Position numbers and translations under genes: made by a program. The notes under the pieces are model-generated. The model had not been told where the DNA came from and did no database searches. It saw nothing but the letters and a program-made list of their open reading frames with translations. Positions 22,317 through 33,027 of a stretch of DNA of 64,000 nt are shown here, piece by piece. Source of the stretch: Capitulum mitella (Eukaryota > Arthropoda > Thecostraca > Pollicipedomorpha > Pollicipedidae). Position 1 is the first letter of the stretch. Each line of letters begins with the position of its first letter. The stretch is taken from assembly GCA_030062745.1 (NCBI GenBank), contig CP099841.1, positions 13,024,970 through 13,088,969 on the forward strand, given 5' to 3'.

Positions 22317-23560
22317 ACGATCATGTCGGCTTAAAATGGATCATTTTTCATCCATTTATTGTCTGCATTAGTCGTGATGGCTATCGACATCGATGTAGAT
22401 GATGACTGTCTGAATAAGCTGAATAAATTGCGATAGCTTTGTTGCGCTGATTAGATTGTGAATCTCGGATGTTCAAAGTGGATTAAGCGAGCAGAAATTA
22501 AACAAATACAAGATTTAAACTATATATAAATTTTAGGAGTGCATTGGTACGAGTATTCGGCCTTCTTTCATGCTGTCTTTGGCTTTCTGTGGAGCTGCGC
22601 TCCAGCCAGATCAACTGGCATTCAACGATCCCCCATTTTGGCATCAGCAGGAAATTTGTAACTGTTCGCACCAGAAAGTTGCATGTGGTATTGATAATCA
22701 TGTTATTGTGTTATTGTTGAGTTTAGACTGGAATGGCGTTTCGTGATTGTAATGTGCATGCTGGGTTGAACGTCGTGGTGTGTACCAAAATAACGCAGTT
22801 CCAGGTATAACAAAAAAACTTGAATGGACTGAACTGGGGGAACAGGTTGGTGACGTCCACTTAATTATTTATGTATGTATTGATTGACTGATTGATGTAA
22901 CTGAGCATGAGACCTACTAAACTAAACGAGAACACTTGATCCAAGATCTGTCACTGAGCCCCCCTCCCCCCACTAGTCGTTCTTGTACAGTTTCAGCCTT
23001 GGACATTAAACTTAAAAATTTTACTTTTAGATGAAAACCCATGTGAAGAATTAAGGGTGGGTGGGCCAAAGAGTGTGAAGTGGGATGATAAGCAGGCACT
23101 GGTCGGCTGACAGCCCGCAGCAGTAACAGTCACGTATTCAGGGCGGAGAGGTGAGGGGCGATCGAAACTTTCGGGTCCTGTATTTCTATGTTTTTGGATG
23201 ATGTTAAACTTCCCGGGTTAAAGGGCAGTGGTCCCCACTACTTCCCCCTCACCTCCCGGTGGTGCCGTCAATGACCCACAATCTAGCATAAATGGTTCAT
23301 GCTTCATTTACATCCAGTTTATTTTGAAATCCAATACTTGCTCACCGAAGAAGCAATTTTTCGCTGTTCTGTAATGTTAATGAAGGACCAGATCTTATGG
23401 ACGTTTCTGTCAGCACTACGATACATTATCACTGCAGGGGGCGTTGCCAGGATTTCGCTAATAAGGGGGCCAGGATAAACCTAACCTTTCCTCAGATCTG
23501 AAAACTTCTGGGATCTCGGCCACTCTGTTTCGAACTATTCATATTTTTGTTTATTCTTAT
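22317..23560. other. No feature recognised
   Basis: Mixed sequence between the TTAA element and the end of the second gypsy element. I see no exon, RNA gene or repeat array. Confidence 0.45.
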
Positions 23561-23562
23561 TT

Positions 23563-24034
23563 CTATTTATTTATTTCTGCCAATGGGGGGCATAGGCGCG
23601 GTGATGGGTAGCACTCCCCACCGCAGCGGATACCCGAACATTTTTGGGTGGGCGACCGGCCGTCGGTCCTTGGTGTGTTCCTCAGCTCGAGGAGACCCCT
23701 GTCGATCTGCTCGACACCCAGCTGGCCTTGAGCTGACGCTGCGACGATCAGCTTTTTAACCCTTTTCACGGCGGCCTCCGCATGGCTGTTGGAACAGGGG
23801 TACCGTGGCGACGATATCTCGTGGCGGACGCCCCACCGCTCCAGTAACCGGTGCAGCGTGAATGAGGTGAATCGCGGTCCGCCGTCCGTCTGGAGCACGG
23901 CCGGCGCTCCGGTCTGCGCAAACAGCTTCCGCAGCTGCTTCGTCAGATGGTCGGCTGACGCGGTTCGCGGGCAAACCGTCACGTACAGGCACCCGGACAG
24001 CCGGTCCACATAGGCGAGGAAGGTTCGGCCAGCC
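23563..24034 (-). pseudogene. Gypsy integrase core and C-terminal part
   Basis: It reads AGRTFLAYVDRLSGCLYVTV, then VLQTDGGPRFTSFTLHRLLE with the second catalytic Asp, then SNSHAEAAVKRVKKLIVAA with the catalytic Glu, ending ELRNTPRTDGRSPTQKC. The region carrying the first Asp (SADYFHV) is on the other side of the solo LTR, at about 24800. Confidence 0.75.
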
Positions 24035-24798
24035 TGGAACAGCGTTTTCTGCTTGGCGTGATGGTTTGACTATTGGCGACCTCGTCTGTGCCAAAATTTT
24101 CTCTTGTTTAGTACTTTTCTTTTCACGAGTTCTTCTTGCCAATTCTTCGTTTATTCGTCACACACACAGATCTTCCACCTTCACCAACTATGTTCTTGAC
24201 GTCAAACACTGACCACTCACAGCACTAGCACTTCACTACGTCACGAACGTCACGTGGTCCACCACATGTTGAGTCGATAGAAACCTAGACAGATACACCG
24301 AAATAGATACTGGGAGAAAACCGGCCCTGCATATATAGTACCTACGAACGGCAATGATGAAAAGGATGGTGCAAATATGATATCATATACAACCAATCAG
24401 GAGGCGTGTTGCAATCTGAATATTCTGGAAAGACTAAGCTTTAGCCAATGAACGAGCGTGAAAACGCACGGAATTCAAAGAACTGGCTGATGTAAGGCGG
24501 GTGCCAGAATCGTTGTATGCCACAAGTATCATTTAACATTACGGATATGATTCGCCTAGAGGCACTGCGGCACGATTGATGTGCTTAAGGCGTTAATGCG
24601 TTCTTAGACGTCTTTGTCTGATTCTCTTCGGTGCCGACTGTGGGAATTAGAGTTGAAGGCATCTGGTAGCCTAAGACAATCTTCCAAACCAAAGGCTTTT
24701 GAAGGGAAATCTCTACGATTTAGAAAAAATAGCAAACATTGAAATTTGACGGTTTTCTGATACGGGAATTTTAAAGCCATGATGTGAACTTTGTTGCA
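24035..24798 (-). mobile_element. Solo LTR, second copy
   Basis: On the minus strand it starts TGCAACAAAG and ends CGCTGTTCCA. It is homologous end to end with 11313-12259. Together the two copies imply ancestral ends TGTAACA...TGTTACA. Flanks CAGCC and CGGTC are a decayed 5-base target duplication (two mismatches). It interrupts integrase between FHV and AGRT, exactly where the other element reads FHLAGPT. Confidence 0.75.
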
Positions 24799-25140
24799 CG
24801 GTCACGTGAAAATAATCAGCCGACACAGACTCAAACACGCGACTCGGCCGGTCGTCCTCCTGCCACAGCGGCTCGTTGTGGTGACTGGATGACAGGTGTC
24901 TACAGCTCGGGCATGATGAGACAGCGTTGGTGATGTCGCGGTCAATGCCTGGCCAGACCACGCACAGGCGAGCTCGGCGTTTGGTCCTCTCCATACCCTG
25001 GTGCGATTCGTGCAAACGGTTGAGGACTTCGCGGTTGGGATGCGGAGGCTGGTTGGGATGATCAGCCGCGGTCCATATACGACCAGGTTGTCGTCCACGG
25101 CGAGTATACTGCGAGTCCCCCAGTAGGGCCGCACAGCGGG
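24799..25140 (-). pseudogene. Gypsy integrase N-terminal zinc region
   Basis: It reads LVVYGPRLIIPTSLR-type sequence, then HESHQGMERTKRRARLCVVW, then SSCPSCRHLSSSHHNEPLWQ, and VFESVSADYFHV up to the LTR junction. The His pair and CxxC of the zinc domain are present. A frame change separates the first part from the rest. Confidence 0.65.
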
Positions 25141-25301
25141 TGCTACTTCATGCCGGTGCTCGGGTAATCCAGCAGTGACAGCATCTCGCAGGGCTTGGTA
25201 GTCTGGGTCTCGGGCGGCAGCCGTCCGGACCGCGTCCAGCGTCCGGTCTTAGAGAGGCGCGATCCGCGCGCTGTCTTCGCATGTAGCACTCAGAGCAGCG
25301 A

Positions 25302-25628
25302 TCACGGTCGCGTGTAGCGCGTCCGACGCCTCGGCGACCTCGTCCTCAGGCCTGGGTCACTGATGGAAGCACGAGACAGGGCGTCCGGGATACAGTGGGC
25401 CGCCCCTTTCTGCCAGGTGGCGGTGAAGGTGTACTGCGTGAGCTCCTCGCGCAGGCGCTGCAGCCGCGGGTTCTCAATCTCCGAGAGCTGCTTGGAGCTG
25501 AGAATGAGCATCAGCGGGCGGTGGTCCACGATGAGGTCGAAGTGCGGGAGGCCGGTCAATTATGTGTGGCATTTCCGGCACGCCCACAGGCACGCCAGGC
25601 ACTCCAGCTCGGTTGTCGCATAGCGTGA
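25302..25628 (-). pseudogene. Gypsy RNase H
   Basis: It contains FDLIVDHRPLMLILSSKQL, ENPRLQRLREELTQYTF and PDALSRASISDPG, the usual RNase H tail of gypsy pol. It follows RT in an adjacent frame, with ESRYATTELECLACLWACR just upstream. Confidence 0.7.
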
Positions 25629-26627
25629 CTCCGTGTCGGTGAGGAAGCGGGAACCGCACTGTACTGTCTTCCAAGCGTCCCCGTGTTGCTGCAGCAGTAC
25701 GAACCCCAGGCCGCGGGTTCGTGCGGCGTCCGTCTGGAGCGCTGTAAGCGCGTTTGGGTCGAAAAACGCCAGTATAGGTGACGCTACCGGCGCCTCCTTT
25801 TCGTCCTGGAACAATTTCTCGTGCTGCGCAGTCCAGCTCCTGACGGTGCGCTGCTTCAGCAGGTCACGGAGAGGCCGAGCAGCATTAGCGATAACCGACG
25901 AGAATCCACCGAGTTGGTTCGTCAGGCCCAAAAACAACCTGAGATTAGTCACATTCTCTGGCCGCGGAAACCCGGAGACCGCCTGCAGCTTGCTGTTGTC
26001 GATCGTGTAGTCATGCTCGGTGATGCGATAGCCACAGAAGTTCAGCGCGTGCCGCGCGAATTTGAACTTCTTCGGGTTGATGGTGATGCCACGCTCGTCA
26101 CAGCGTTGGAGGATGGCGATGATGTGCGCGATATGCGCCCGGTAGGTGGCATCGTGCGCCAGCAGGTCATCTACAATCTTGATTGTCTGTGGAATGTCGC
26201 CGAGTGCTTCATCTCTGCACCGAATATATTCGTCTCCTAGCGAAAAAAGGCCCATTGGGGCCCTCTTAAGCCGCATCCGTCCCCAGAGCGTAATAAAGCA
26301 CTCCAGGGCCTGACAGCGCTCCACGATGGGGACCTAGAAGTAGCCCATCGTGGCGTACAGCGTGGTCAACCACCGCGTGCCTCCCTCGATACCGGCCACG
26401 GACTCGTGGATCGGGTTGAGGGGACATGTGGGCCGCTTCACGTACTTGTTAAGCCGGTTTAGATCCACACAGAGCCTTACACCACCGCCCTTCTTGGCCA
26501 CGGGTACCACGGGGTGGCACCACTCAGTTGGGAGTCCACCGGCTCGATGATGTCCCTGGCACCAGGTTATCCAGCTGGTTCTTGGTGGGTTTCCAGCAGC
26601 ACGGGATGGTCCTGGCGGCGGTAACAT
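25560..26627 (-). pseudogene. Gypsy reverse transcriptase
   Basis: Finger and palm motifs: VVPVAKKGGGVRLCVDLNRL, TRWLTTLYATMGYF, then after a stop/frame change LKRAPMGLFSLGDEY, the catalytic IVDDLLAHD (26166-26174, in place of the usual Y-I/V-DD), ALNFCGYRITEHDY, and the connection LRLFLGLTNQLGGFSS. The break at about 26330 separates palm strands. Confidence 0.75.
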
Positions 26628-27336
26628 CTGTTTGGATTGCGTCGTCCGTCAGCTCAGTTACCATGGGGCCGTCTGCCTTCTCGCGGAGCGTTTCGTTGCC
26701 ATCAAACACCCGTCGAAAATGCGTCTTCAGGGCGGCTTCGTGCTCTCTGATGACAGCATCCGGCGGGTCGTACTCGTGTTCCCGTGCAGGGATGGTACCG
26801 GACGTCGGCTTCTGATGCGGCGGCTCCGCGGCACTCGTGCCGCGCGGGGCGTCTGCCGACGGCTGAGTGGCTGCTGGTGAGGCGGTTGGGACGGGAGATG
26901 TCGCTGGGCATGTAATTGGTATAGCTGGCACCAGACGACGGGCATTCGACCCGTTCAGCTGCGAACGAGCCCGGCGGCGGCCTGTCCGGTCGTCGCACGG
27001 GCGGTCCGCGGATGCAGCGAACTTGCATCTCGCGATGCTGGCCGGGACCTGGTCGGGGAAGTCGGCCGGCAGGATTCGTAGACGCACCGAATCATCCCAG
27101 CTGAGCGAGAAGCCGGTCACCTCCTGCAGCACGTACACGGCTGTGACGGCCTTGCAGTCCCCCAGCGTCACGGTGGCGTGAAACTGACCAACACAGGGTA
27201 GTGGTGTGCGTGCGGCAAATGAAAAGCTGGCTTCGTCACCGACTGGCGTCATTTTGTTTGCCGTGATGCCCAGAGTCGTCGCCACGTCAGCATCCATTAC
27301 GGTGGCTTCTGCGCCGGTGTCTGGCGTGCACGACAC
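26528..27336 (-). pseudogene. Gypsy aspartic protease and spacer
   Basis: It starts SCTPDTGAEATVMDADVATT; the D-T-G catalytic triad is at about 27313-27321. It continues through FHATVTLGDCKAVTAVYVLQ with a hydrophobic flap strand. A Pro/Thr-rich spacer leads towards RT. It is open for about 270 codons, the longest intact domain of this element. Confidence 0.7.
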
Positions 27337-27552
27337 GCGTGATGAGCCAACTGAGTGAGAGTTATCTTCACGCCTGGCATGGGCCGCGTCATCATCCGGC
27401 CCACGTGCACATTGGCGATAATCTGCCGGACGTCGGACCGTGCTCCATCCGCGCGTCCCGACGCCGTCTCAGACGTCGCGCTCCGTCGACAGCATGAATG
27501 AGATCTGCATGGAACCGATCTGCCCTGGTACGGCGCTCGGCGGCCAGACCAA

Positions 27553-28560
27553 TCACGTGATCTGGCGCCGTGCCAGCCGCGGCCGGGCGACTCGGCGCCG
27601 CGGGTGCCGCGGGCGGGCGTTGGATCGGAGCACACCGCCGCGAAGTGACCGATGACCCCGCAGGAGTGGCAGCATGCGTCCTGTGCTTCCACCGTCGGTC
27701 TGCCGGGTCCGACCAAAGCGCGGACACGAACTTTGTCGACGCGCACCAGCCGACCGCGGAGGGGCTCGCGATCTGCGATAGGCCGACACCTGCCCTACGG
27801 CGGCGGGCTCACCACGGAGCGTCGCACTGTTCACGCCGGCCGACTCGCACACGCGGCAAATATTCACGGCCCTCTGCAGGGTCAGATGCGGCTCCTCCAG
27901 CATGCGCCTTAGCGCCTCCTCGACGCGCGTGCCGGCCACGATATGATCACGGTACTGCTCCTCTATGCACGGGGTGCAAAAGTCTCAGTACGCTGCGATT
28001 TCCTTAACACTGCACACAGAGTCATCAAACGACTCGCCGGGCTCCTGCACTCGCGAGTAGCAGTCGCGGCGGTCGAGAATAAGGCTCCGCTGACCGCGTG
28101 GATGAGCCTCCATCGTGTCCAGCATCGTCGCAAGATCAGCGTCGGGGGAGATCCGTAGACTGTACCTCAGGGTCCGCAACCGCTCGTCGTCCAGCAACGA
28201 CATCAGGGCTGTCTTCTGCTCCTCGATGGGCAGCGAGTCTAGCCGGGTAAGGAGACGGCAGTCTGCGAACTTCAGGCGCCACGCGCCGAACTCCTTCAGC
28301 GAAGCGGACGAGGTCAGGTGCGGCGCCGGTACAGCGCTGGATAGGAGTCTCGAAGTCGGCGTCGCTGCGGCAACGGCGAGACCGGGCCAACCGCTCACGA
28401 TCAAGGTCCGGTCGCTCCGCGGGGGCGGTGGTCTTGGGTGGCCAGCACCCAGGTGAGACGCTCTTCGCGCTGAGCCGCCTGGTGCTGAGCTGCGACCGCC
28501 AGCTCGGACTGCTGCACCAGCAGCGCCGTGAGCCGCGCGAGCTGCTCGTCCCCACTCATG
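27553..28560 (-). pseudogene. Gypsy gag with zinc knuckle
   Basis: The start MSGDEQLARLTALLVQQSEL is at 28560. The capsid-like part (EFGAWRLKFADCRLLTRLDS, LRYSLRISPDADLATMLDTM) is in a second frame. The CCHC zinc knuckle CHSCGVIGHFAAVC is at 27630-27671, with perfect CX2CX4HX4C spacing. Three frames are needed, so it is not functional. Confidence 0.7.
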
Positions 28561-28630
28561 GCTAACGCATGCTACGGCTGCACAGCGCGCGTAAAGGTTC
28601 AGAGGTCGGTGTCGGTGTCACACCACCCAT

Positions 28631-28791
28631 AAACTACCGACCGCGCCATGTTCTTTTCTGTCCAGGTCGCACAACGCCTCTAACGCGCGCTCCGCGAGGG
28701 CGCAGGCTAAAGTGGGCGCGACCGACTGCTATGTCCGCGGCGTCAGCTGGCGCGACCTTGTTCGACCTTCGTTACACAACGCTTCGTAACA
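28631..28791 (-). repeat. 5' LTR (about 143 bp) and primer binding site
   Basis: On the minus strand the LTR begins TGTTACGAAG (28791) and ends AAGAACA (28649), with TGTT/AACA inverted ends. The next bases TGGCGCGGTCGGTAG are a good primer binding site. The 5' boundary is less sure than the 3' one, because no second LTR remains to align. Confidence 0.5.
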
Positions 28792-28962
28792 CAACAAGCG
28801 CGTGAAAAGTCCAGTTTTCATCCCCAAAGGATGAGGTGGCGGGGAGGGGGCATGGGCCTCTTGGTTCCCCTGGGCAACGCCCCTGCATCACTGTAGCCTG
28901 TCGCCGTTGTGACCAGTTTCCGATGGGATCTCCTATAACCAAAATCCGATCTGTGCTATGCC

Positions 28963-29215
28963 ACCACACTGCCATTTCTTTTTTTTACTAATTTTTGATC
29001 ATAATGCATTAGTTGTCAATTTTACCCATGGTAAAACTAACCAAAAACGAGGGCAAAACTAGCAATAACAACAAAAAAATATAGCGTGACCAATGACACA
29101 CTTGCTATTTCTCCTTTTTTACTAATTTTTGTTAATAATGCTGTAGTTGCCAGTTTTACCAATGGCAAAACTAACCCAAAACAAAGGTTAAACTAGCAAA
29201 AAATCGTGACTCATG
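28963..29215. repeat. Two tandem units of about 130 bp
   Basis: Each unit has TTTTTTACTAATTTTTG, ATAATGC-TAGTTG-CA, TTTTACC-ATGG-AAAACTAA and CAAAA...GGNNAAACTAGCAA, ending CGTGACNNATG. About 80 percent of positions agree by eye. No coding sense. Confidence 0.7.
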
Positions 29216-29739
29216 CCACACTAGAAAAAGCTAAACAACAGCAACAAAATACAAAAGAGAAAAAGTAGCGGAAATTCCAGGTGACTAACGCAAACCTAGG
29301 AGAATAACATCAAACCATAGAGGTGCTAATTCAAAATTTCGATACAACAAACCCAGTACGAACGCAAGAATGATTCAAAACAAAGGTGAAGGGAAGAAAA
29401 TATACAAACAAGCAAGCATTTAGAGTTCAGGTTTGTATCGACTGTGTGTGGCTGCGGGCGCTGCCCTCTGCCCTAGCCTGGTTCTATGTAAAACTATATG
29501 TTATAGGAGCAGTGATGGAGGGCAGCAGCAGCGGATTGTGGTTCGAGTGCTGCTTCGCGCGCAAGCGCGGACAGTCTTTGTCCGGGGTCAGTTGAGGTCG
29601 GTCAGGTCACGTCCGCCCGTCAATTCAAGAAACTGAGAAGTACCTCGTCGTGGTGTTTTTTGAGTTCAAGCACAAATGAACCACGCAGAAGAAATGACGA
29701 AACGAAACGGACGTCATATTATTCGTCTATGAATTATGA
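29216..29739. other. No feature recognised
   Basis: A-rich first half, then mixed sequence with short open frames that I regard as chance. Confidence 0.4.
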
Positions 29740-30480
29740 GTCTATCGCTGCCCCACATGGTTGTATATTATCCATGGAGTCCGATCCACGTTATGCTAGG
29801 TCACTCCTTGCCACGCGGTGTTGCTAGCTTAAATGCGTTCTCGGAGCTACAGAAGCATTGCTAATAGACTATAATAGAACTGGAGCAAAATGTAGCATCT
29901 GAATTAATAAAGAGTATTGTGGAATAACTTATAAAGGTCCTCTCAGGTCATCCAAGGTCATCCAAAGTCATCTTAATTCATCCAAGGTTACCTGACGCCG
30001 GTGACCTAGAATGGCCTCGGATCAGGTGAAAATTGTGGTTTAGATGTGTTAACAGCGTTTTTTCCTCCCTTTTTTAGTCCATATCCGGCACTAAATGTAA
30101 TTTTAGATATGTCATGGTATTATAGACTCATTATCACGCGGCCGGCGCCGCTCCGCCCTTCCGAATAAAGCCACGAAATCTGAAGTGTGCTGACGTCCAA
30201 TGTAGCATCTGACATAACAAACGATATCGTTGAATGGTATACAAAGGTCAGCTTAGGTCTCCAAAATCATCCAAGGTCATCCTAGGTCACCCAAGATCAT
30301 CCAAGGTTATCCAAAGTTTCCTTACGCCAGTGACCTAGAACGGCCTCGGATTAGCTAAACGCTGTGACTTAGATGTGTTAAAAACATTTTTTTTTTAGTT
30401 GACAGCCAACACAAAATCTCATTTTAGGCCTGCCGTGGTATTGCAGACTCATCACCCCGCGGCCCGCGCCGTTGGTTGCT
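29740..30480 (+). repeat. Repeat family A, partly duplicated in tandem
   Basis: The unit contains CCATGGAGTCCGATCCA, a run of CATCCAAGGTCATCC words, GTGACCTAGAANGGCCTCGG, and GTGGTATT-AGACTCAT followed by a GC-rich tail (CGCGGCC-GCGCCG). The second half is present twice, about 300 bases apart (about 29890-30170 and 30190-30475). A third copy is inverted at 51440-51870. Confidence 0.7.
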
Positions 30481-30870
30481 GCACGGTGATGACGGTCAGT
30501 TGTACATCGCGCTGGACGTCGTGGCCATGTGGGTCCCCTGGTACGGAACCTGTCGTGGATGAATTTCGCCGATCTGGCGGTGCGAGACATCGCTGCAGCG
30601 GACCGAGCTCCGAGGCACGAAAGCGCACCGTCGGCCCTGTGCGGCGTCTTCACCCTGCAGAGTGACGTGTCGTCCGTCGAAACGCGGGAAAGTGCCGACA
30701 GACAACTCAGACCACCGCAGCTGAGGACGGAGCTCGCTGGGAGGTCCTTCAGACACCGTGCGGCGGTCACGTGGAACCAGGTGCCTGCGGCCGTTCGCTG
30801 TGTCCGCTCCGTGGTGGAGTGTAACGCTGGGGCCGGTCGCTGGGTAGGCGCCAGACTATCCATTGCGTGA
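30480..30870 (+). pseudogene. Non-LTR retrotransposon ORF2 C-terminus (CR1/Jockey-like)
   Basis: The plus frame ends LRTELAGRSFRHRAAVTWNQ then VPAAVRCVRSV. The motif F-R-x-R-A-A-x-x-W-N-x-(L/V)-P-x-x-(I/V)-R is the usual last domain of many CR1- and Jockey-type ORF2 proteins. Only this last stretch of about 110 codons is present. It follows directly on repeat family A, so the repeat may be part of the same element's 3' region or just its neighbour. Confidence 0.45.
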
Positions 30871-31061
30871 CCTTAACAAGTATGCACCGTGTTGAGAATG
30901 AGGGGGAATGGAAGAGCGTATATTTTGGTTCTAACGAATACCATGTACCAGGTGTGTCCATACTTTCAGAAACGTTGTTTTGGTGATGGATGATAGACGT
31001 AACTGACTGCAGTAGGAAGACCCATGGGTGCTTATTGCACAATGGATGTTAGTCGGATGCA

Positions 31062-31143
31062 TGGTGATGATGGTGATGATGATGATGATAATAATAATCT
31101 GGATGATGATGGTGATAATAATAATAATAATAATAATGATAAT
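31062..31143. repeat. GAT/AAT trinucleotide microsatellite
   Basis: Blocks of GATGAT and AATAAT with a CTGG interruption. It generates Ile- and Met-rich shadow frames only. Confidence 0.9.
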
Positions 31144-31449
31144 AGCGCCATATATGGCTGCACCCCTATCTCTGCCGGCTATTGACTTTTGCCAACTCAC
31201 CCAAGTCCTGAGCAGCTGGCCCTCGAAGCACGGTTGAAGCAATCGCGGCAATGCAGTGCAGGGTGGTCACAGCTATGACGTTTTCTGGAAAAAGACATCA
31301 GTTTCAGAAGCTGCGAATCATGGACGCAATGGTGCATTCTTTTAAATGGGCATTTGCCCTTAAATGTTAATTTCAGCTCCCCCATGCTGATTTCAGCTCC
31401 CTCAAAGTTGAAGTGGGGCCCACAATGCCATGCTGGGGCTCATTGCTGA

Positions 31450-33020
31450 AATGACATTTCAGTCTGGTGCAGGGACGGATCCGGGGTGAGGGGCCAAAGG
31501 GACGATCTCCCAGCCCCTGGGGAGGCTTGAAAGGGATGCCTCTGGCGCCCCAGTCAAACCCAAAACAGGCCCCGTATGAGCTTCACTGGGTCTCTGCGGA
31601 AACCTGACGGGTTCTTGATGCAGTCAGGGGACCTCAGGGAGAGTTAGATGGTCCCTGAAACGAACAAAAGAGCCCTCGAAACTCCCAAGGGGTCCCTGAG
31701 ACCGCAACAGGGCTCCAACACTGCAGAGACTACTTGAATGGTCGTAGATCCCTGAGACGGCAAAGATGATCACTGAGTCCCTAGGACGGCATAGCGGCCC
31801 GTGGAATGTCACATGGACCACGAATGGGCTTCACGGACTTGAGTGACGAGCTGAAGGTTCCCGGTGAAATCTGGGGGCCTCCGGTAGGGTTGATGAGGCC
31901 CTGGGACGGCACGATGACCCTTAAGATGGACAAAAAGGGCCCCTGAAACTCTCCAAGGACCTCTGAGACCGCAAGGGCAAAAGGCCAGAGGGGCCCTTGA
32001 GACGGCAAGGCCTTTAAGAGAGTGCCTAGGATGGCATAAGGAACCTCTAGCCAGTCAGAGGGACCCTCTGAGCGGGGATTCATTGATGACATTCTCAACT
32101 TCAAGAAGGGCCCCAAGCGTGCTACATGGTTCTTTCTTGAAAACTCCAGGGGTGCGTGATGCAGTCAGGGGCCTGGCAAGACCATGGGCCCCTACACGGC
32201 AGAGACCGCCAAAGAGGTCACAAGGGCTCCATGCGAAGGCAAAGTCGACAAAGGGGCCTCTGAGACGGCATGGAGATCCTGGACGACCAGAGGGCTGCGA
32301 GTGTGTTTGGCGGGCTCCTGGCATGGAAAAAGTCCCTCTTCGACTGCCAGTAAGGCCTCTGAAGCGCCAACAAAGGCCCCTGATACGGCTAGAGGGGCCC
32401 TAAGGCTGTGAGATATACCCATGTAGCAGGAGAAGACCCCCGACATAGCAATGGGGACCACTAGAGATGCTCAGAGGGCTCATGACACTGAGCAGTGGCT
32501 CTGAGATCGATTAAATGTCTTTGGAACTGTCAGAGGACATCTGAGATGACAAAAATATTCCCCATAGACGACAAACACTGCTAGAGAGGGGCCTTTGAGA
32601 CTGCTAACTAGGAGTCTCTAGCAACAGGGCCCCTGAGACGACCAGAGGGGCGCCCGAAACTGCTACATCCTGAAGCAACCACACAGCTCTTGAAACTACC
32701 AAAGGACCTAGACGACTGCCAGAGGTGCCTCTCTCACGGTAGGGAGACACTAACAGAGGGCCCTTGTTACTGCTTGAGGGGCTCCTTAGACGGCAAAAAT
32801 GTTTCAGGGGCCACAGGATGGACCCCGAGGTGGCCAGCGGGTCCCTGAAACTGCCAAATGGGTTTCTGAAAGTGTTCGAGGTATCCCTGAAATTACCATA
32901 GGAGCGCATGAGACGGCCCAAGGGACACGTGAAACTTCAGAAGGGGCCGAAGACCACTAGAGGGACCTAACACAGCAGACGGCCCGAGGCCCAAGAATGT
33001 CCCTGTAACCTCCAAAGAGA
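31450..33020. repeat. Degenerate GGGNCCCTGAGACNGCNA array
   Basis: Over 1.5 kb, words such as GGGGCCCCTGAGACGGCAAA, GGGTCCCTGAGACCGCAA and GGACCTCTGAGACCGC recur at irregular spacing of roughly 25-55 bases. Units are strongly diverged and in one orientation. It resembles in style, but not clearly in sequence, the array at 8500-10330. Confidence 0.6.
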
Positions 33021-33027
33021 ACATACC

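Larger units (their letters stand above)
23563..28791 (-). mobile_element. Second decayed Ty3/gypsy element, 3' end missing
   Basis: Minus-strand order: 5' LTR (28649-28791), primer binding site, gag (from 28560), zinc knuckle, protease, RT, RNase H, integrase, ending at about 23590 with no 3' LTR found. It is a relative of the element at 5.9-15.0 kb, sharing primer site type, gag start and pol motifs. A solo LTR (24035-24798) splits the integrase. It carries several frameshifts. Confidence 0.75.
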
